A stretch of 51,013 nucleotides of DNA. It comes from Enterococcus sp. DIV0660C (GTDB lineage: Bacteria > Bacillota > Bacilli > Lactobacillales > Enterococcaceae). Positions 16,329-25,293 of this stretch are shown here, piece after piece. The stretch's first letter is position 1, and every line of letters begins with the position of its first letter. The notes under the pieces are model-generated. The model ran no database searches. It worked only from the letters and a program-made list of their open reading frames with translations, and was not told the DNA's origin. Where the stretch lies: NCBI RefSeq assembly GCF_017316125.1, contig NZ_JAFLWA010000014.1, forward strand, positions 1 through 51,013, read 5' to 3'. The translations under genes were made by a program, and so were the position numbers.

Positions 16329-18284
16329 TTACATATCAGCTTCAGCAAAAATTTTATCTCTCCAACTCAGATCAAAATTGCCCGCAAGTTCTGCATATGA
16401 TTCATCAATTGCTCTTAACAGTTTTCGTTCGTCAAGATTATTTTTCAGCATATCAAGTAATTTACGATTCTCCAAAGGAAAAATCTTTACTAAATCCGTA
16501 ATTGCATCTTTGTTTGATGACCGTAGCGGAACACTTGCAACCGCTCGCCAAATATTAACAGTGTTGTCATCCAATTCATCAGCAATAAATAAAGTAATGA
16601 CATTTTTATCAAAATTATCTACGGTTAAATTCGTTGCATGCCGTAAAACTGGCTCCCACTCTCCACGTTTTTGAGCTTGTGCGTTCATCAATGTAACTTC
16701 AAGCATTAGTGTCAAATTTTCATAGTCAATGACAATATCACCAGCTCCACCAGCTGCATGAGATAGCGGGCGCATTTCACCATCCAATGTTAAATTCAAG
16801 CTCTTTGTTATAAAAAACTCTTCCTTAGAAATATAAAACCACGCAATTGCGATAATATATTCGTAAATTGTTGGAACTGTTGCGGATTCTGATACTTCTG
16901 ACTTAATTTTTTTGTCATCCCTTGTTGAAAATAACAGTAAGATTTCAATAATTTTTTCCTTTGGAAATGTTTTTGATATAAATTTTCTAAATTTATTTTC
17001 TTTTTGTGTTAAAACAACACTTTCAATTTGCGAAGTATTTTCAATTCCAAGAAGTTTTTTAAGAGCTAACAAAGTTAAAGATTCATTTAAACCTAAAATA
17101 TCAGTTATTGTAGATTCTTGATAGAAGGGATAAGATAAATCTTCTTCATAATCAGTGTAATTTTCAGTTCCCGCAAAGTTCATAGAATTAAATATTATTG
17201 AAAGAACATCTTGATTAGTTGCATTAACTAGACCAGTATTGAAATCTAATAGTCCCGATAAATTAAACGTTCGTTTTGTCATGTCTCGATACTCTCGAAC
17301 AATATCGTCTTTTTTTGAAAGTACAAATCGGTTGTAAATCAACGTGTTATTTTCTGACAGCAACTCATTATCTATGTTTTCGTCTAAAAAATCTTGGATG
17401 TTTTTCGATTTTATAAACTCGGTTTTGACAAAAATAGCTTTCCCAAACCCAAACGCTTTTGTTAATTTATCGTCGGAACTCACTTCAAGTAAAGATTCCA
17501 AAGTTTTAACGTTCTTGTTAGACTTAAACGCCAATAACTTATTTACAAATTCAAAATATACCCCTTGCGTTGCTGATGATTTCCTATTTACAAACAAAGA
17601 GTCAAATTCTTTTCTATTTAACGGTTCTTTTGAAAAAAGTTCATCGGCAGTCAATTCAGTTGTGCTTTCTGGAAAATTTCTATCTAAAAATTCTGAGAAA
17701 ATTTCATTATTGTCATTAACACTTTGATAATCATTAATTATGTCTTTTATTTTTTGGTTGTCAAATGATGGCTGAACTAAATGAATCAGCGTTAAAAAAT
17801 CTTGTTGTGGGATATTCTGATATTTTATAACCATTCCTAACGCAACACGAAAGGGATAAAAATAATTCATTTTATTTGAATTATAAACACGTAGTTTTAA
17901 CAATTGACGAGTGAACAATAAATTATTCACATCAATCCCTAGTGCGCGTTCAACATCATTTGCACTCAGTGTGTCTTCATTTATCCAACTATTAGCAACT
18001 CTTGAAAGTCTCCTTTTTGAATTTGTTAATCCAATTTTAACTAAGGCGTTGGTTAAAGTTCTGCCCCGTTTTGCAAAATCTTCATCGGTATTCCTAGAAA
18101 ATAACTCTGTCTTTGTCAAAATTTTTTCGTAAAATTTTGCTTGTGCGTCATTATTCCATTCGTTAAATTCTAAATTTGTTTCTTGAAGATAAGGCAACAA
18201 GGTTTTATAGTCATCAATTAACGTTTTTCTTCTAAAACTCGTGTCACCTAGGTTAAATGTTTCTGCGGTACTAGTAAGCTTCAT
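16329..18284 (-). CDS. Type IIS-like restriction endonuclease (AlwI/BstNBI group)
   Basis: A 651-residue endonuclease. Its C-terminal part contains GGAGDIVIDY...LEVTLMNAQ...GEWEPVLRH. The acidic residues fall at D516, E529 and E542, the same 13/13 spacing as the active-site D456, E469 and E482 that I recall for N.BspD6I (BstNBI group). The neighbouring EVT and RH also match that group. Relatives cut or nick at a fixed distance from asymmetric sites such as GGATC or GAGTC. The start overlaps the methyltransferase stop by one base (TAATG), so translation is coupled. The target sequence cannot be deduced. It may be a double-strand cutter or a nicking subunit. Confidence 0.8.
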   Translation of the reverse strand: MKLTSTAETFNLGDTSFRRKTLIDDYKTLLPYLQETNLEFNEWNNDAQAKFYEKILTKTELFSRNTDEDFAKRGRTLTNALVKIGLTNSKRRLSRVANSWINEDTLSANDVERALGIDVNNLLFTRQLLKLRVYNSNKMNYFYPFRVALGMVIKYQNIPQQDFLTLIHLVQPSFDNQKIKDIINDYQSVNDNNEIFSEFLDRNFPESTTELTADELFSKEPLNRKEFDSLFVNRKSSATQGVYFEFVNKLLAFKSNKNVKTLESLLEVSSDDKLTKAFGFGKAIFVKTEFIKSKNIQDFLDENIDNELLSENNTLIYNRFVLSKKDDIVREYRDMTKRTFNLSGLLDFNTGLVNATNQDVLSIIFNSMNFAGTENYTDYEEDLSYPFYQESTITDILGLNESLTLLALKKLLGIENTSQIESVVLTQKENKFRKFISKTFPKEKIIEILLLFSTRDDKKIKSEVSESATVPTIYEYIIAIAWFYISKEEFFITKSLNLTLDGEMRPLSHAAGGAGDIVIDYENLTLMLEVTLMNAQAQKRGEWEPVLRHATNLTVDNFDKNVITLFIADELDDNTVNIWRAVASVPLRSSNKDAITDLVKIFPLENRKLLDMLKNNLDERKLLRAIDESYAELAGNFDLSWRDKIFAEADM

Positions 18285-20386
18285 TAGATATACCTCTCGT
18301 AATTTGTGATTAAAACCTCCACTGTTTCGCTTTGTTTAGCCTTAGACTGATAGTTACTATTATTATAGTTATAGTTTAAGACGTACAAATTGTATTTTGA
18401 AGCCCAATGTTTAAGGATTTCATTTTCTCTTTCTTTATGAATTATCACATTTGAAAGTGCAAACTTAATATTTCTTTCATTTGCTTTATCAAGATACTCA
18501 TATAAGGCTTTTTCATCTTTTTCAGACCATCCACCATTTTCATTGTAGGCAGCTGTCGTGATAAGATACGGCGGATCTGCATAGATAAAATCTCCTGTAT
18601 CTACACTCACTTCTCGGAAATCTTTTGCGGAATATGCAATTGGTGAATTCTGTATTACTTTTACAAACTTCCGTAATTTTTCCTCCATTTTTTTGTTAAA
18701 GTCTCGCTTACCAACCGGAAGATTGTATTCCCCTCTTGAATTAAAACGAATCTGGTTATTAAAACCGAATACAACTAACAAATAAAACAACAATGGTGAC
18801 GGTGAATTATTATAGTCTTTTCTTAACTTTAAAAATTTTTCTTTGTTATATGCGCCTAAACCACTAGCGCTATTCGCAGAATAGAATTCATATCCATTTT
18901 CCTTTGTATTAGATAGTCCATAATCGTTTATTTTCATTTCCACCATGTTAATGAAATCATCCACATCAATAGCTGAAATATACTCAAAAAAGTCAATTAC
19001 ATGATTTTCAACATCATTCATAAGATAACTTTCTGCTTGTCTATTTTTTGCCAGGTTGGCAGTGACACTTCCACCGCCAGAAAACAAGTCAATCATTCGT
19101 GTATAACTTGACGGAAAATAAGGCTTTAATTGTGGAAGCAATTTTTGTTTTCCCCCCGTATAATTCAATGGTGATTGAATTATTTCATCATCAACTGTGC
19201 AAAGATATAGTAACTCTTTATGATTTTCTATATTCGATTTGCCAGTTGTAAAAGCATTAAAATCAGTTGAAAAGACTTCTACTTGCCCTCGTTTCTTCAA
19301 TGTGGAAATGATTTCTTCATTTGAAATCTTTGCGTTTGAACGTGAATTTCCTTTTTTCGCCATATTATTGTACGAAACTAAAATATAGCGAGCATTAATA
19401 TTTTGAATTAAATCATCAAATGCTTGCGGTGCTTTAGATTTAGTATAGTCCGAAGATTTTTCAGAGCGATTGACTGCTTTCATAGCCACACCCTCAACAT
19501 CAGGTTTTTTCCATTCCATAACATTCTCTAAAACATGATATGCACTTTCATATCCTCGAGAATTATAAGGCGTATCAATGTAAACCAAGTCTGTTTTTAT
19601 TTTTCTGACCAACTGATTTGCATCTTCATTGTAAATTTCATTTCCAACATTTTTATTAAATTCTGGCACTCGTAAATAAATCGGTTTGAAAGTATCCATT
19701 TTTTTCCGATATGCATCAAAATGTCCTACAGTATTAGCCACCTTGTCCATAGCATATAGCAAAGAAGTTAACAAAAATGCTTTTTCACGCTCATTTAAAT
19801 CGTTGTAAGTTTCAATTTTTTCACGAATTGCATCAATTTTTTGAGCATTCTCGATTGAAAAATATTTATTACCAAAGTTTTTATCAACGTAGCCATGTAT
19901 TCCTTGAAGAGCATTCAATTCCTCAATTTTTAGTTGAATCTTTTTTTCATCTACTGGCATATTCCCGAACCATGTTTCATAAGAAATATAGTTACTTGTA
20001 AGAATATCATTAACTATAACTTTTTTTCCTTGTATGTTAAATAGGTTAGCAACAACACCTGTTCCTCCAAAAACATCCGCAACTGATTTAACATTTTTTG
20101 TATGTTCTGATACAACATCATTGATAAAATCTAGCATCTTCTGCTTACTTCCTAAATATCTTCTATTATTTATATGAAGAGGAGTCAGTTCAGTTTTAAA
20201 CAACTCCAATTTTTTATTATGACTTTGTTTCATTTTTTTATCAATAAGTTCTACTTGCCTAAATGTCCAAGCGTTTTGATGCCCTTTTTTTTTCGCGGGT
20301 TCAGGAATTTCATTTTTTCTAACCCAATTATTTATGGTTTGTCGTGAGATTTCGTACTTCTTCATTAAATCTTGTGTTGTCATCAT
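18284..20386 (-). CDS. Bifunctional N6-adenine DNA methyltransferase with N-terminal HTH
   Basis: A 700-residue fusion of two Dam/D12-class adenine methyltransferases. Domain 1 has RYLGSKQKML and DVFGGTGVV (about 104-112) with DTPYNSRGYE (about 271). Domain 2 has NYTGGKQKLLPQL, DLFSGGGSV and ADPPY (about 605). Two domains let one protein methylate both strands of an asymmetric site, as in M.FokI, consistent with the type IIS-like nuclease downstream. Residues 1-45 form a MerR/excisionase-like helix-turn-helix (LMKKYEISRQTINNWVRKNEIP), which could give transcriptional autoregulation, as known for some other methyltransferases. An in-frame second ATG follows the first at 20383. Confidence 0.9.
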   Translation of the reverse strand: MMTTQDLMKKYEISRQTINNWVRKNEIPEPAKKKGHQNAWTFRQVELIDKKMKQSHNKKLELFKTELTPLHINNRRYLGSKQKMLDFINDVVSEHTKNVKSVADVFGGTGVVANLFNIQGKKVIVNDILTSNYISYETWFGNMPVDEKKIQLKIEELNALQGIHGYVDKNFGNKYFSIENAQKIDAIREKIETYNDLNEREKAFLLTSLLYAMDKVANTVGHFDAYRKKMDTFKPIYLRVPEFNKNVGNEIYNEDANQLVRKIKTDLVYIDTPYNSRGYESAYHVLENVMEWKKPDVEGVAMKAVNRSEKSSDYTKSKAPQAFDDLIQNINARYILVSYNNMAKKGNSRSNAKISNEEIISTLKKRGQVEVFSTDFNAFTTGKSNIENHKELLYLCTVDDEIIQSPLNYTGGKQKLLPQLKPYFPSSYTRMIDLFSGGGSVTANLAKNRQAESYLMNDVENHVIDFFEYISAIDVDDFINMVEMKINDYGLSNTKENGYEFYSANSASGLGAYNKEKFLKLRKDYNNSPSPLLFYLLVVFGFNNQIRFNSRGEYNLPVGKRDFNKKMEEKLRKFVKVIQNSPIAYSAKDFREVSVDTGDFIYADPPYLITTAAYNENGGWSEKDEKALYEYLDKANERNIKFALSNVIIHKERENEILKHWASKYNLYVLNYNYNNSNYQSKAKQSETVEVLITNYERYI

Positions 20387-20466
20387 TTAGGCATCATCTC
20401 CTTTTTACAGTTATTGCAATTCTATCATATTTAATACAATAAGTAACTATTAATGATAAAACATCT

Positions 20467-21186
20467 TCACAAGCTACTTATTAAAATTTGAGAAAGTTCG
20501 CCAATCATTACTAAATTTGCGAATTTAGGTAAATAAGAATCAATTTTTTTAAAACTCAGAGAACCTCCTTGCATTAGTCCTAGTCTCCTTGTTTCAGAGT
20601 CTATAACATAAATTTCGTTCGCTTCATGAATGTAGATATTCTGGCTTGTTTTTGATTTTTTTCCTACCTTTTCGAAACCTTTTTTATACTTTTTTGAATT
20701 GTGAACAGTTATTTCTCCCTGTGTAAATTTCCAAAAAGAGTCATGAAATTCGTTTTTTATGGCAGAATAAATCGATTCTTTTGTTTGGAATCGAAGTACT
20801 GATGAAACGATTTCTTGAATTTGTGCATTATTTGAATCTTTTTTCATGTCATTAAGGAGACAAAAGAAAAGTTCTTGACAGTAAGCATCAAATTCCTCAT
20901 TTGTTCCCCAATACAGCTCATGAAATGTATTGAACTCCAATGCGTCCTTAAAAAATTCGGCATAGTTTTGTGTTAATAAAAACCGATTCCCCTTTTTTTC
21001 AATATTGCCTTTCAATATTTTTTTTATTACTTGGTCGTTCCACGTCCTGTATGATTGCTCGTAGTCTTTTTTTGAAGTAAATCCTAAAATTTCATATACA
21101 TCTTTTACTCCATTATCTAACATTCGCTTATTTAGTCTATCGACAGTTCGTTGAAAAATAAATTGTTTTGTTTCATCATAGCTCAT
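20467..21186 (-). CDS. Unknown protein, first gene of R-M operon
   Basis: A 239-residue soluble protein that I cannot assign. It is rich in Lys, Phe and Tyr, with a helical N-terminal half and a C-terminal KSKTSQNIYIHEANEIYVIDSETRRLGLMQGG region that looks like beta-strands. GGAGGG nine bases upstream supports the start. It precedes the methyltransferase by 80 bp on the same strand. By analogy with R.BspD6I, which has a separate small subunit, it could be a partner of the nuclease; it could also be a regulator. No PD-(D/E)xK or HTH motif is clear, so both ideas are speculative. Confidence 0.55.
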   Translation of the reverse strand: MSYDETKQFIFQRTVDRLNKRMLDNGVKDVYEILGFTSKKDYEQSYRTWNDQVIKKILKGNIEKKGNRFLLTQNYAEFFKDALEFNTFHELYWGTNEEFDAYCQELFFCLLNDMKKDSNNAQIQEIVSSVLRFQTKESIYSAIKNEFHDSFWKFTQGEITVHNSKKYKKGFEKVGKKSKTSQNIYIHEANEIYVIDSETRRLGLMQGGSLSFKKIDSYLPKFANLVMIGELSQILISSL

Positions 21187-21288
21187 ACATTACATCCCTC
21201 CATTTGTCAATACCCGACTTTATGCTTTTATTTTACCAAAAAAGGCCTTGATTAAAAATTGAACTTTTTATGTTTATCATAAAATCAT

Positions 21289-21310
21289 CAAAGATCAGCG
21301 CTGACCTTTG
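21289..21310. promoter_or_regulatory. 22-bp near-perfect palindrome in divergent promoter region
   Basis: A palindrome centred on AGCGCT, with CAAAG/CTTTG ends and a single mismatched pair. It sits in the 177-bp gap between the R-M operon (leftward) and the replication module (rightward), the natural place for an operator. The HTH-bearing methyltransferase is a candidate binder; a Rep-module regulator is another. Confidence 0.5.
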
Positions 21311-21363
21311 AAAAAAACTACACGCTCCAAGTGCTAGCCTTGAAGCAGAAAAGGAGTATTTCC

Positions 21364-21786
21364 ATGAATATCAAATTAAACTTAATACCATTTTCAACGG
21401 CAAAACTCAGCGAAGTAATAATCGCCAACGTTGCACCTGAATCAAGCAGACTTATCTTATCCGCTAAAAAAGCTCCACGTTATAATGGCGAGGATGAAAT
21501 CCGTGGTTCTGTTGCAAAAATCAAATGTGAGTTTATCAATGCAGACCTCGCAAAAATTCTTAAAAAATCTGGGGCAGACATTCATCAACTCAAAACAAAT
21601 ACATTGGAAATCAGTGGCAACGAAAATGATCTAATCAATATTATCGAAGAAGAATTGATTAACACCATTTTGCCACTCCATAAAGCAAAAGTTATGTTGA
21701 AATGGGTAAGTACTCGTTCGTCTTCTGGTTGGAAAATCTTAAAACTTGTCGTTGATTTAACTGATTTACATGAGGGGGAAAAGTAA
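21364..21786 (+). CDS. Unknown small protein of replication module
   Basis: A 140-residue protein of unknown function. AAGGAG lies eight bases before the ATG at 21364, which is preferred over the upstream in-frame start at 21331. It has no membrane helix and shows an alternating beta/helix character. It is translationally adjacent to the next gene (stop codon directly followed by ATG), and both precede the rep pseudogene. Small genes of this kind often sit between the promoter and rep of integrative elements. Confidence 0.65.
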   Translation: MNIKLNLIPFSTAKLSEVIIANVAPESSRLILSAKKAPRYNGEDEIRGSVAKIKCEFINADLAKILKKSGADIHQLKTNTLEISGNENDLINIIEEELINTILPLHKAKVMLKWVSTRSSSGWKILKLVVDLTDLHEGEK

Positions 21787-22200
21787 ATGAAGAAGCAAGT
21801 ACTCATCAAATCAAATAAAGAACTAATCGAAGATGCTAATTTACTAACTATCAAATTTAATGGATTCAGCCTTCTTCCAAGTGTAGTTTATTACGTTGCA
21901 GATAGAATCCAAGTAATGAAAAGCGTTACTCGCTACTTGGAAAATGGAGAACGTAGTTATGACTTGGCTTTACGACAATTGGATGTTGTAAAAGAGTTTT
22001 TACTAACTGAACCAGTTTTCAAGAAAACTGAAGAGGAATCAGAACCAAATGAAGCATGGACTCCGCTAACTGTCGTGAAAGATATTGACCAATTAACCAA
22101 GGATATTGCTCTGAGAAAAGAGTGGCAAGCTAAAATGAAATATAAAAAGCATGGAAAGAACTTGAAAGAAATGCTTGATAATGCAGACGATAACGCTTAG
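21787..22200 (+). CDS. Unknown small protein of replication module
   Basis: A 137-residue hydrophilic protein, unrecognised. It starts on the base after the previous stop, with GAGGGGG upstream, so the two are co-translated. The C-terminal half is acidic and then Lys-rich (KKHGKNLKEMLDNADD). Right after its stop come the two strong hairpins at 22218-22302 and 22338-22368. Confidence 0.65.
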   Translation: MKKQVLIKSNKELIEDANLLTIKFNGFSLLPSVVYYVADRIQVMKSVTRYLENGERSYDLALRQLDVVKEFLLTEPVFKKTEEESEPNEAWTPLTVVKDIDQLTKDIALRKEWQAKMKYKKHGKNLKEMLDNADDNA

Positions 22201-22217
22201 AAAATAGCTTGTAATTC

Positions 22218-22302
22218 CCCTCCAAATGAGTGGAACAGGAGTAAACACGCCCAAGCGTGTTTAGCGGTAGCGACTCCGATTCGTTTCACTCATTTTGGAG
22301 GG
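22218..22302. repeat. Long inverted repeat with inner hairpin (candidate replication or transfer origin)
   Basis: Arms at 22218-22236 (starting CCCTCCAAATGAGTG) and 22283-22302 pair except for one mismatch and one bulge. Inside is a perfect 8-bp hairpin, AAACACGC-CCAA-GCGTGTTT (22243-22262). The structure lies 160 bp upstream of a gene for a rolling-circle-type Rep, where a double-strand origin or oriT would be expected. The fold is read directly; the role is inferred. Confidence 0.6.
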
Positions 22303-22337
22303 TGTATTTTAAAATTAAAAGGCTCAATTTCAACGCC

Positions 22338-22368
22338 TGCGGTTTCGGGCTTGTCAATAGAAACCGCA
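22338..22368. repeat. Second hairpin upstream of rep
   Basis: TGCGGTTTC (22338-22346) and GAAACCGCA (22360-22368) form a perfect 9-bp stem with a 13-nt loop. No T-run follows, so it is not a terminator. It could be the nick-site hairpin of a rolling-circle origin. Confidence 0.55.
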
Positions 22369-22462
22369 TGTAATAAGGAAAGTAATTGGTTTGGTAATAT
22401 TTAACCCTTGAGCTTTATAAATTTTTAATGAGTTAAAAAGCTCATAGTAAAGGCGTGAAACA

Positions 22463-23681
22463 ATGATGCAACCAAAAAGAAGTCAGTTAAAATCATTTTT
22501 CGGAACGCAACAACTGGCACAAGACAATATTGAAGAAACCTTTTGGAATTTTGAGGATGATAATATCAGGCGTGAATTTGATGAGTTAGTCAAGTTTTCC
22601 AGAAAAAATCAACATAGAATTTTTGAACTTATCGCAACAAGGTTCTTGTCAGACTTACGGAAATCCGACAATGGAAATATCGCTAAAATCGCTTTTGTCC
22701 TTCATGACAAGGATAAAGACGATACAGGAACTTTTATAAAGCCACATGTTCATTGGTTACTCGAATTAAAAAATAAACGTGATTTAGACGAAGTTGCTTA
22801 TAAATTTTTCGTTCATCCTCAACAAATTGAAAAAGGTTCTAAAGGAAAAAATGGTTTGTTAGGTCGAATAGGGTACTTAACGCACCAAGCCGAACCCGAT
22901 AAATTTAAATATGACGGTCATGATGTCGAAACGTTTGGAACTTTTGATTATGCAGACTACATCTCTAAAAATTCTGCTTACTTCAAAAAAAGATTAACCT
23001 TTAATCGAAAGCAACAAGCAAAAATTTCGTGAAGCTTTTGATGCGTATTCAAAACTAAACTCTTTTCGCACAAATCGAGATAAAAGGCTAGGAATATTTG
23101 ATTTCACAACAATTTTTATTTATGGAAAATCAGGATTGGGAAAAACTACAATTGCAATGGCTATACTTGATAGATTAAAAGAAATAGCAAAACCCAATGG
23201 TATAAAATGGTGATCATATTCTGGAAGTGCAAAAAATGCTGTTGACGATTATAAAGCGGAAGAGCTCATACTGTTTGATGACCTAAAACAAGATAGTTTT
23301 CTCATTGCGGATTGGCTAAAAATACTAGATTCGAGAAATGAAAGTACAATTTCAGGACGATTTCATAATAAGCCACTGTCAGCAAGATTAATTATTCTAA
23401 CTACAATAGAAAGCCCATTTAAATATTTTGATTTTGGGAAAGATGAACCAAAAGAACAGTTCATTAGACGACTAAGTTACATCATCAACATTTCTTCATT
23501 CAGTATGGACGATGAACAAATGATAAAGACAAATTTTTCGATAAGCGTTCCGAACAAACAAGATAACTATCATTTAAAAGAAAAATATAAAGAAATCTGC
23601 ATGGATAATTTACTTAATTCAGAGTGGATAAATGAAATTTATGAACGGATTAAGGGGAAGAGACGTAAATGGATAACCTAA
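22463..23681 (+). pseudogene. Rep initiator gene, disrupted by frameshift and nonsense codon
   Basis: Read through two lesions, this encodes about 405 residues. The first 189 are a Rep_2-like initiator with an HUH motif (KPHVHWLLE) and a YLTHQAEPDKFKYD block. A P-loop helicase-like part follows (YGKSGLGKTT, LILFDD, LIILTT). The first frame ends at about 23030, after an A5 run (around 23021-23025); removing one A restores the frame (AKFREAFDAYSK). A TGA at 23211-23213 then follows TGG in a KW context, consistent with a Trp codon mutated to stop. The restored frame ends at 23681, overlapping the next gene by 13 bp as in an intact operon. Both lesions should be confirmed in reads. Confidence 0.85.
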
Positions 23682-23947
23682 TTCAAATAAAAATTGATGA
23701 TGAGCAACTAGAAAATATACGCTTGCAATTACATGGTGTTGCTGTCTCCGAAATCGAACGTGTGAAAAATGACGTTAAAGATCCAAGCCCTTTTGTGAAG
23801 AAAAACGAAACGTGTAAATACCTTCATATTTCAAACAATACGCTTGATAAGATGATTATTCTAGGATTTCCAAAAATCACTGTTGGTGGTGTAACTCGTT
23901 TCGACAAACGTGAGATAGATAAATGGCTTTATCAGCATAACGAATAA
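23669..23947 (+). CDS. Excisionase-like HTH protein
   Basis: A 92-residue basic protein. The C-terminal half is a MerR-type winged helix of the excisionase group: FVKKNETCKYLHISNNTLDKMIILGFPKITVGGVTRFDKREIDKWL. This family binds att-region DNA and directs the integrase toward excision. It overlaps the end of the rep frame and precedes the integrase by about 80 bp, the normal order for such elements. The N-terminal 40 residues are charged and less conserved-looking. It looks intact. Confidence 0.8.
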   Translation: MDNLIQIKIDDEQLENIRLQLHGVAVSEIERVKNDVKDPSPFVKKNETCKYLHISNNTLDKMIILGFPKITVGGVTRFDKREIDKWLYQHNE

Positions 23948-24026
23948 TCGAATAAATTTATGGTACAGTCGGATCGTAGTAGTTTTACGTTCCGATTTGC
24001 CTATTTTTTTGAAAGTAGGTTACATT

Positions 24027-25223
24027 ATGTCAATTACAAAAATGAAAACTGGAAAGTTTAAAATTAATATTTACATGGGGGAGGGAAATTCTCGTTACAT
24101 TGCTTATGCTGACACTAAACATGAAGCTGAAATCTTGGAAGCTGAAGCGAATCTTCGTAAGTTAAAAGGAAAATCAAAAACGAAAAAAGGCGATTACACC
24201 TTTGAAGAAGTTTATCAAGAGTGGTGGAAGAAAAAATACACTGTCACAAAACATCATGAGCAATCCACATTAAACGGTACAAAATCAGTATTCCGTTTAC
24301 AAATTTTACCGTATCTTGCCAAAAAGAAAATCAAAAAAATTACTTACAACGATTTAGAAGAATTACAGATTTTATGGGCATTCGGTGATGAAGATAAAAG
24401 GATTAAACCCCATGCCAATTTCAAGAAAAATATCTCCTATACAAAACAAGTCTTTCGTTACGCTATGATTAAAGGGTATATTGCTATGAATCCTTTTGAA
24501 TTACTTGATATGCCTGTCAACGAAACACTAAAGCGCAACAAAGAAGAAAAACGCCGTAAGAAATACTATTCTGCGGAAACAATTCAGAGGTCATTGCAAC
24601 TGATTAAAAATGAATATGGCATGATGGCTTATACATTGCTGGCGCTAACTTATTATCTAGGTGCAATTAAAGGCGAAATCTATCCACTTGTATGGGGTGA
24701 TGTTGATCTTCAAAACAATACCATCACAATGAACCACAAGTTAATAAAAAACGCTATAACAGGCAAAAGAGAACGTGTCAGTGGCATGAAAAATAATTAC
24801 CGCTATCGTACAGTCCCAATCAACCATTCCATCGTTAAACTATTAGAAGAATGGCAAACATTGCAAGCTAAAGAATTAAAACAGGTTAACATCAAACTAA
24901 CACAAGAACAATTTCTTTTCACCTATACCACACAAAAGGGAGAATTGAATCAACCGCTTCATCCAGACTGGCTAAACAATAAACTGAATGCCTTAGAAAA
25001 GAAATATGGCTTACCGCATATCATTCCTCATGGTTTGCGCCATACGTTCGTTTCTGATTTGCTGAATCAAGGCTATGATGAACTTGTAGTAAAATCGCTT
25101 GTCGGTCATGCTGAAACCTCAAACATTACTCGTGAAGTCTACGGGCACGCAAACATTGCCAAACAGATTGAAGCTGTTAATTTACTTGAAGAAATTCGAG
25201 CAAAAGAATTTCAAAAGGCTTAA
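24027..25223 (+). CDS. int: Tyrosine recombinase (Tn916/phage-type integrase)
   Basis: A 398-residue tyrosine recombinase with an N-terminal arm-binding domain, a SAM-like core-binding domain (about 60-165) and a C-terminal catalytic domain. The HxxR box (HGLRHTF), the GH of VGHAE and the nucleophile tyrosine in TREVYGHA are present. The first catalytic arginine, usually in a G-x-R-x-G-E motif, falls at an ATT (Ile) codon here (LGAIKGEI, 24666-24668). That would be expected to impair strand cleavage. The ATG at 24027 is used; the upstream in-frame TTG lacks support. It lies next to att copy 3 and is presumably the enzyme that targeted rpsI. Confidence 0.9.
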   Translation: MSITKMKTGKFKINIYMGEGNSRYIAYADTKHEAEILEAEANLRKLKGKSKTKKGDYTFEEVYQEWWKKKYTVTKHHEQSTLNGTKSVFRLQILPYLAKKKIKKITYNDLEELQILWAFGDEDKRIKPHANFKKNISYTKQVFRYAMIKGYIAMNPFELLDMPVNETLKRNKEEKRRKKYYSAETIQRSLQLIKNEYGMMAYTLLALTYYLGAIKGEIYPLVWGDVDLQNNTITMNHKLIKNAITGKRERVSGMKNNYRYRTVPINHSIVKLLEEWQTLQAKELKQVNIKLTQEQFLFTYTTQKGELNQPLHPDWLNNKLNALEKKYGLPHIIPHGLRHTFVSDLLNQGYDELVVKSLVGHAETSNITREVYGHANIAKQIEAVNLLEEIRAKEFQKA

Positions 25224-25244
25224 GAAAGTTAGTTCACAAAATTC

Positions 25245-25290
25245 ATTGGTTACGAGTACTAAAAAAGTCGTAACCAAACTCGTAACCAAA
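25245..25290. repeat. Candidate arm-type repeats, right end of element B
   Basis: ATTGGTTAC (25245-25253, inverse) and GTAACCAAA twice (25270-25278 and 25282-25290), between int and the att copy. They match the repeats at 16235-16291, as expected for integrase arm sites at both ends of one element. Confidence 0.6.
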
Positions 25291-25293
25291 ACG

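Noticed and set aside
20371-20400. Four-codon upstream ORF (ATGATGCCTAAATGA) overlapping the methyltransferase start
   Set aside because: The AAGGAG abuts its ATG with no spacing, so it is unlikely to be translated; the same site suits the methyltransferase start.
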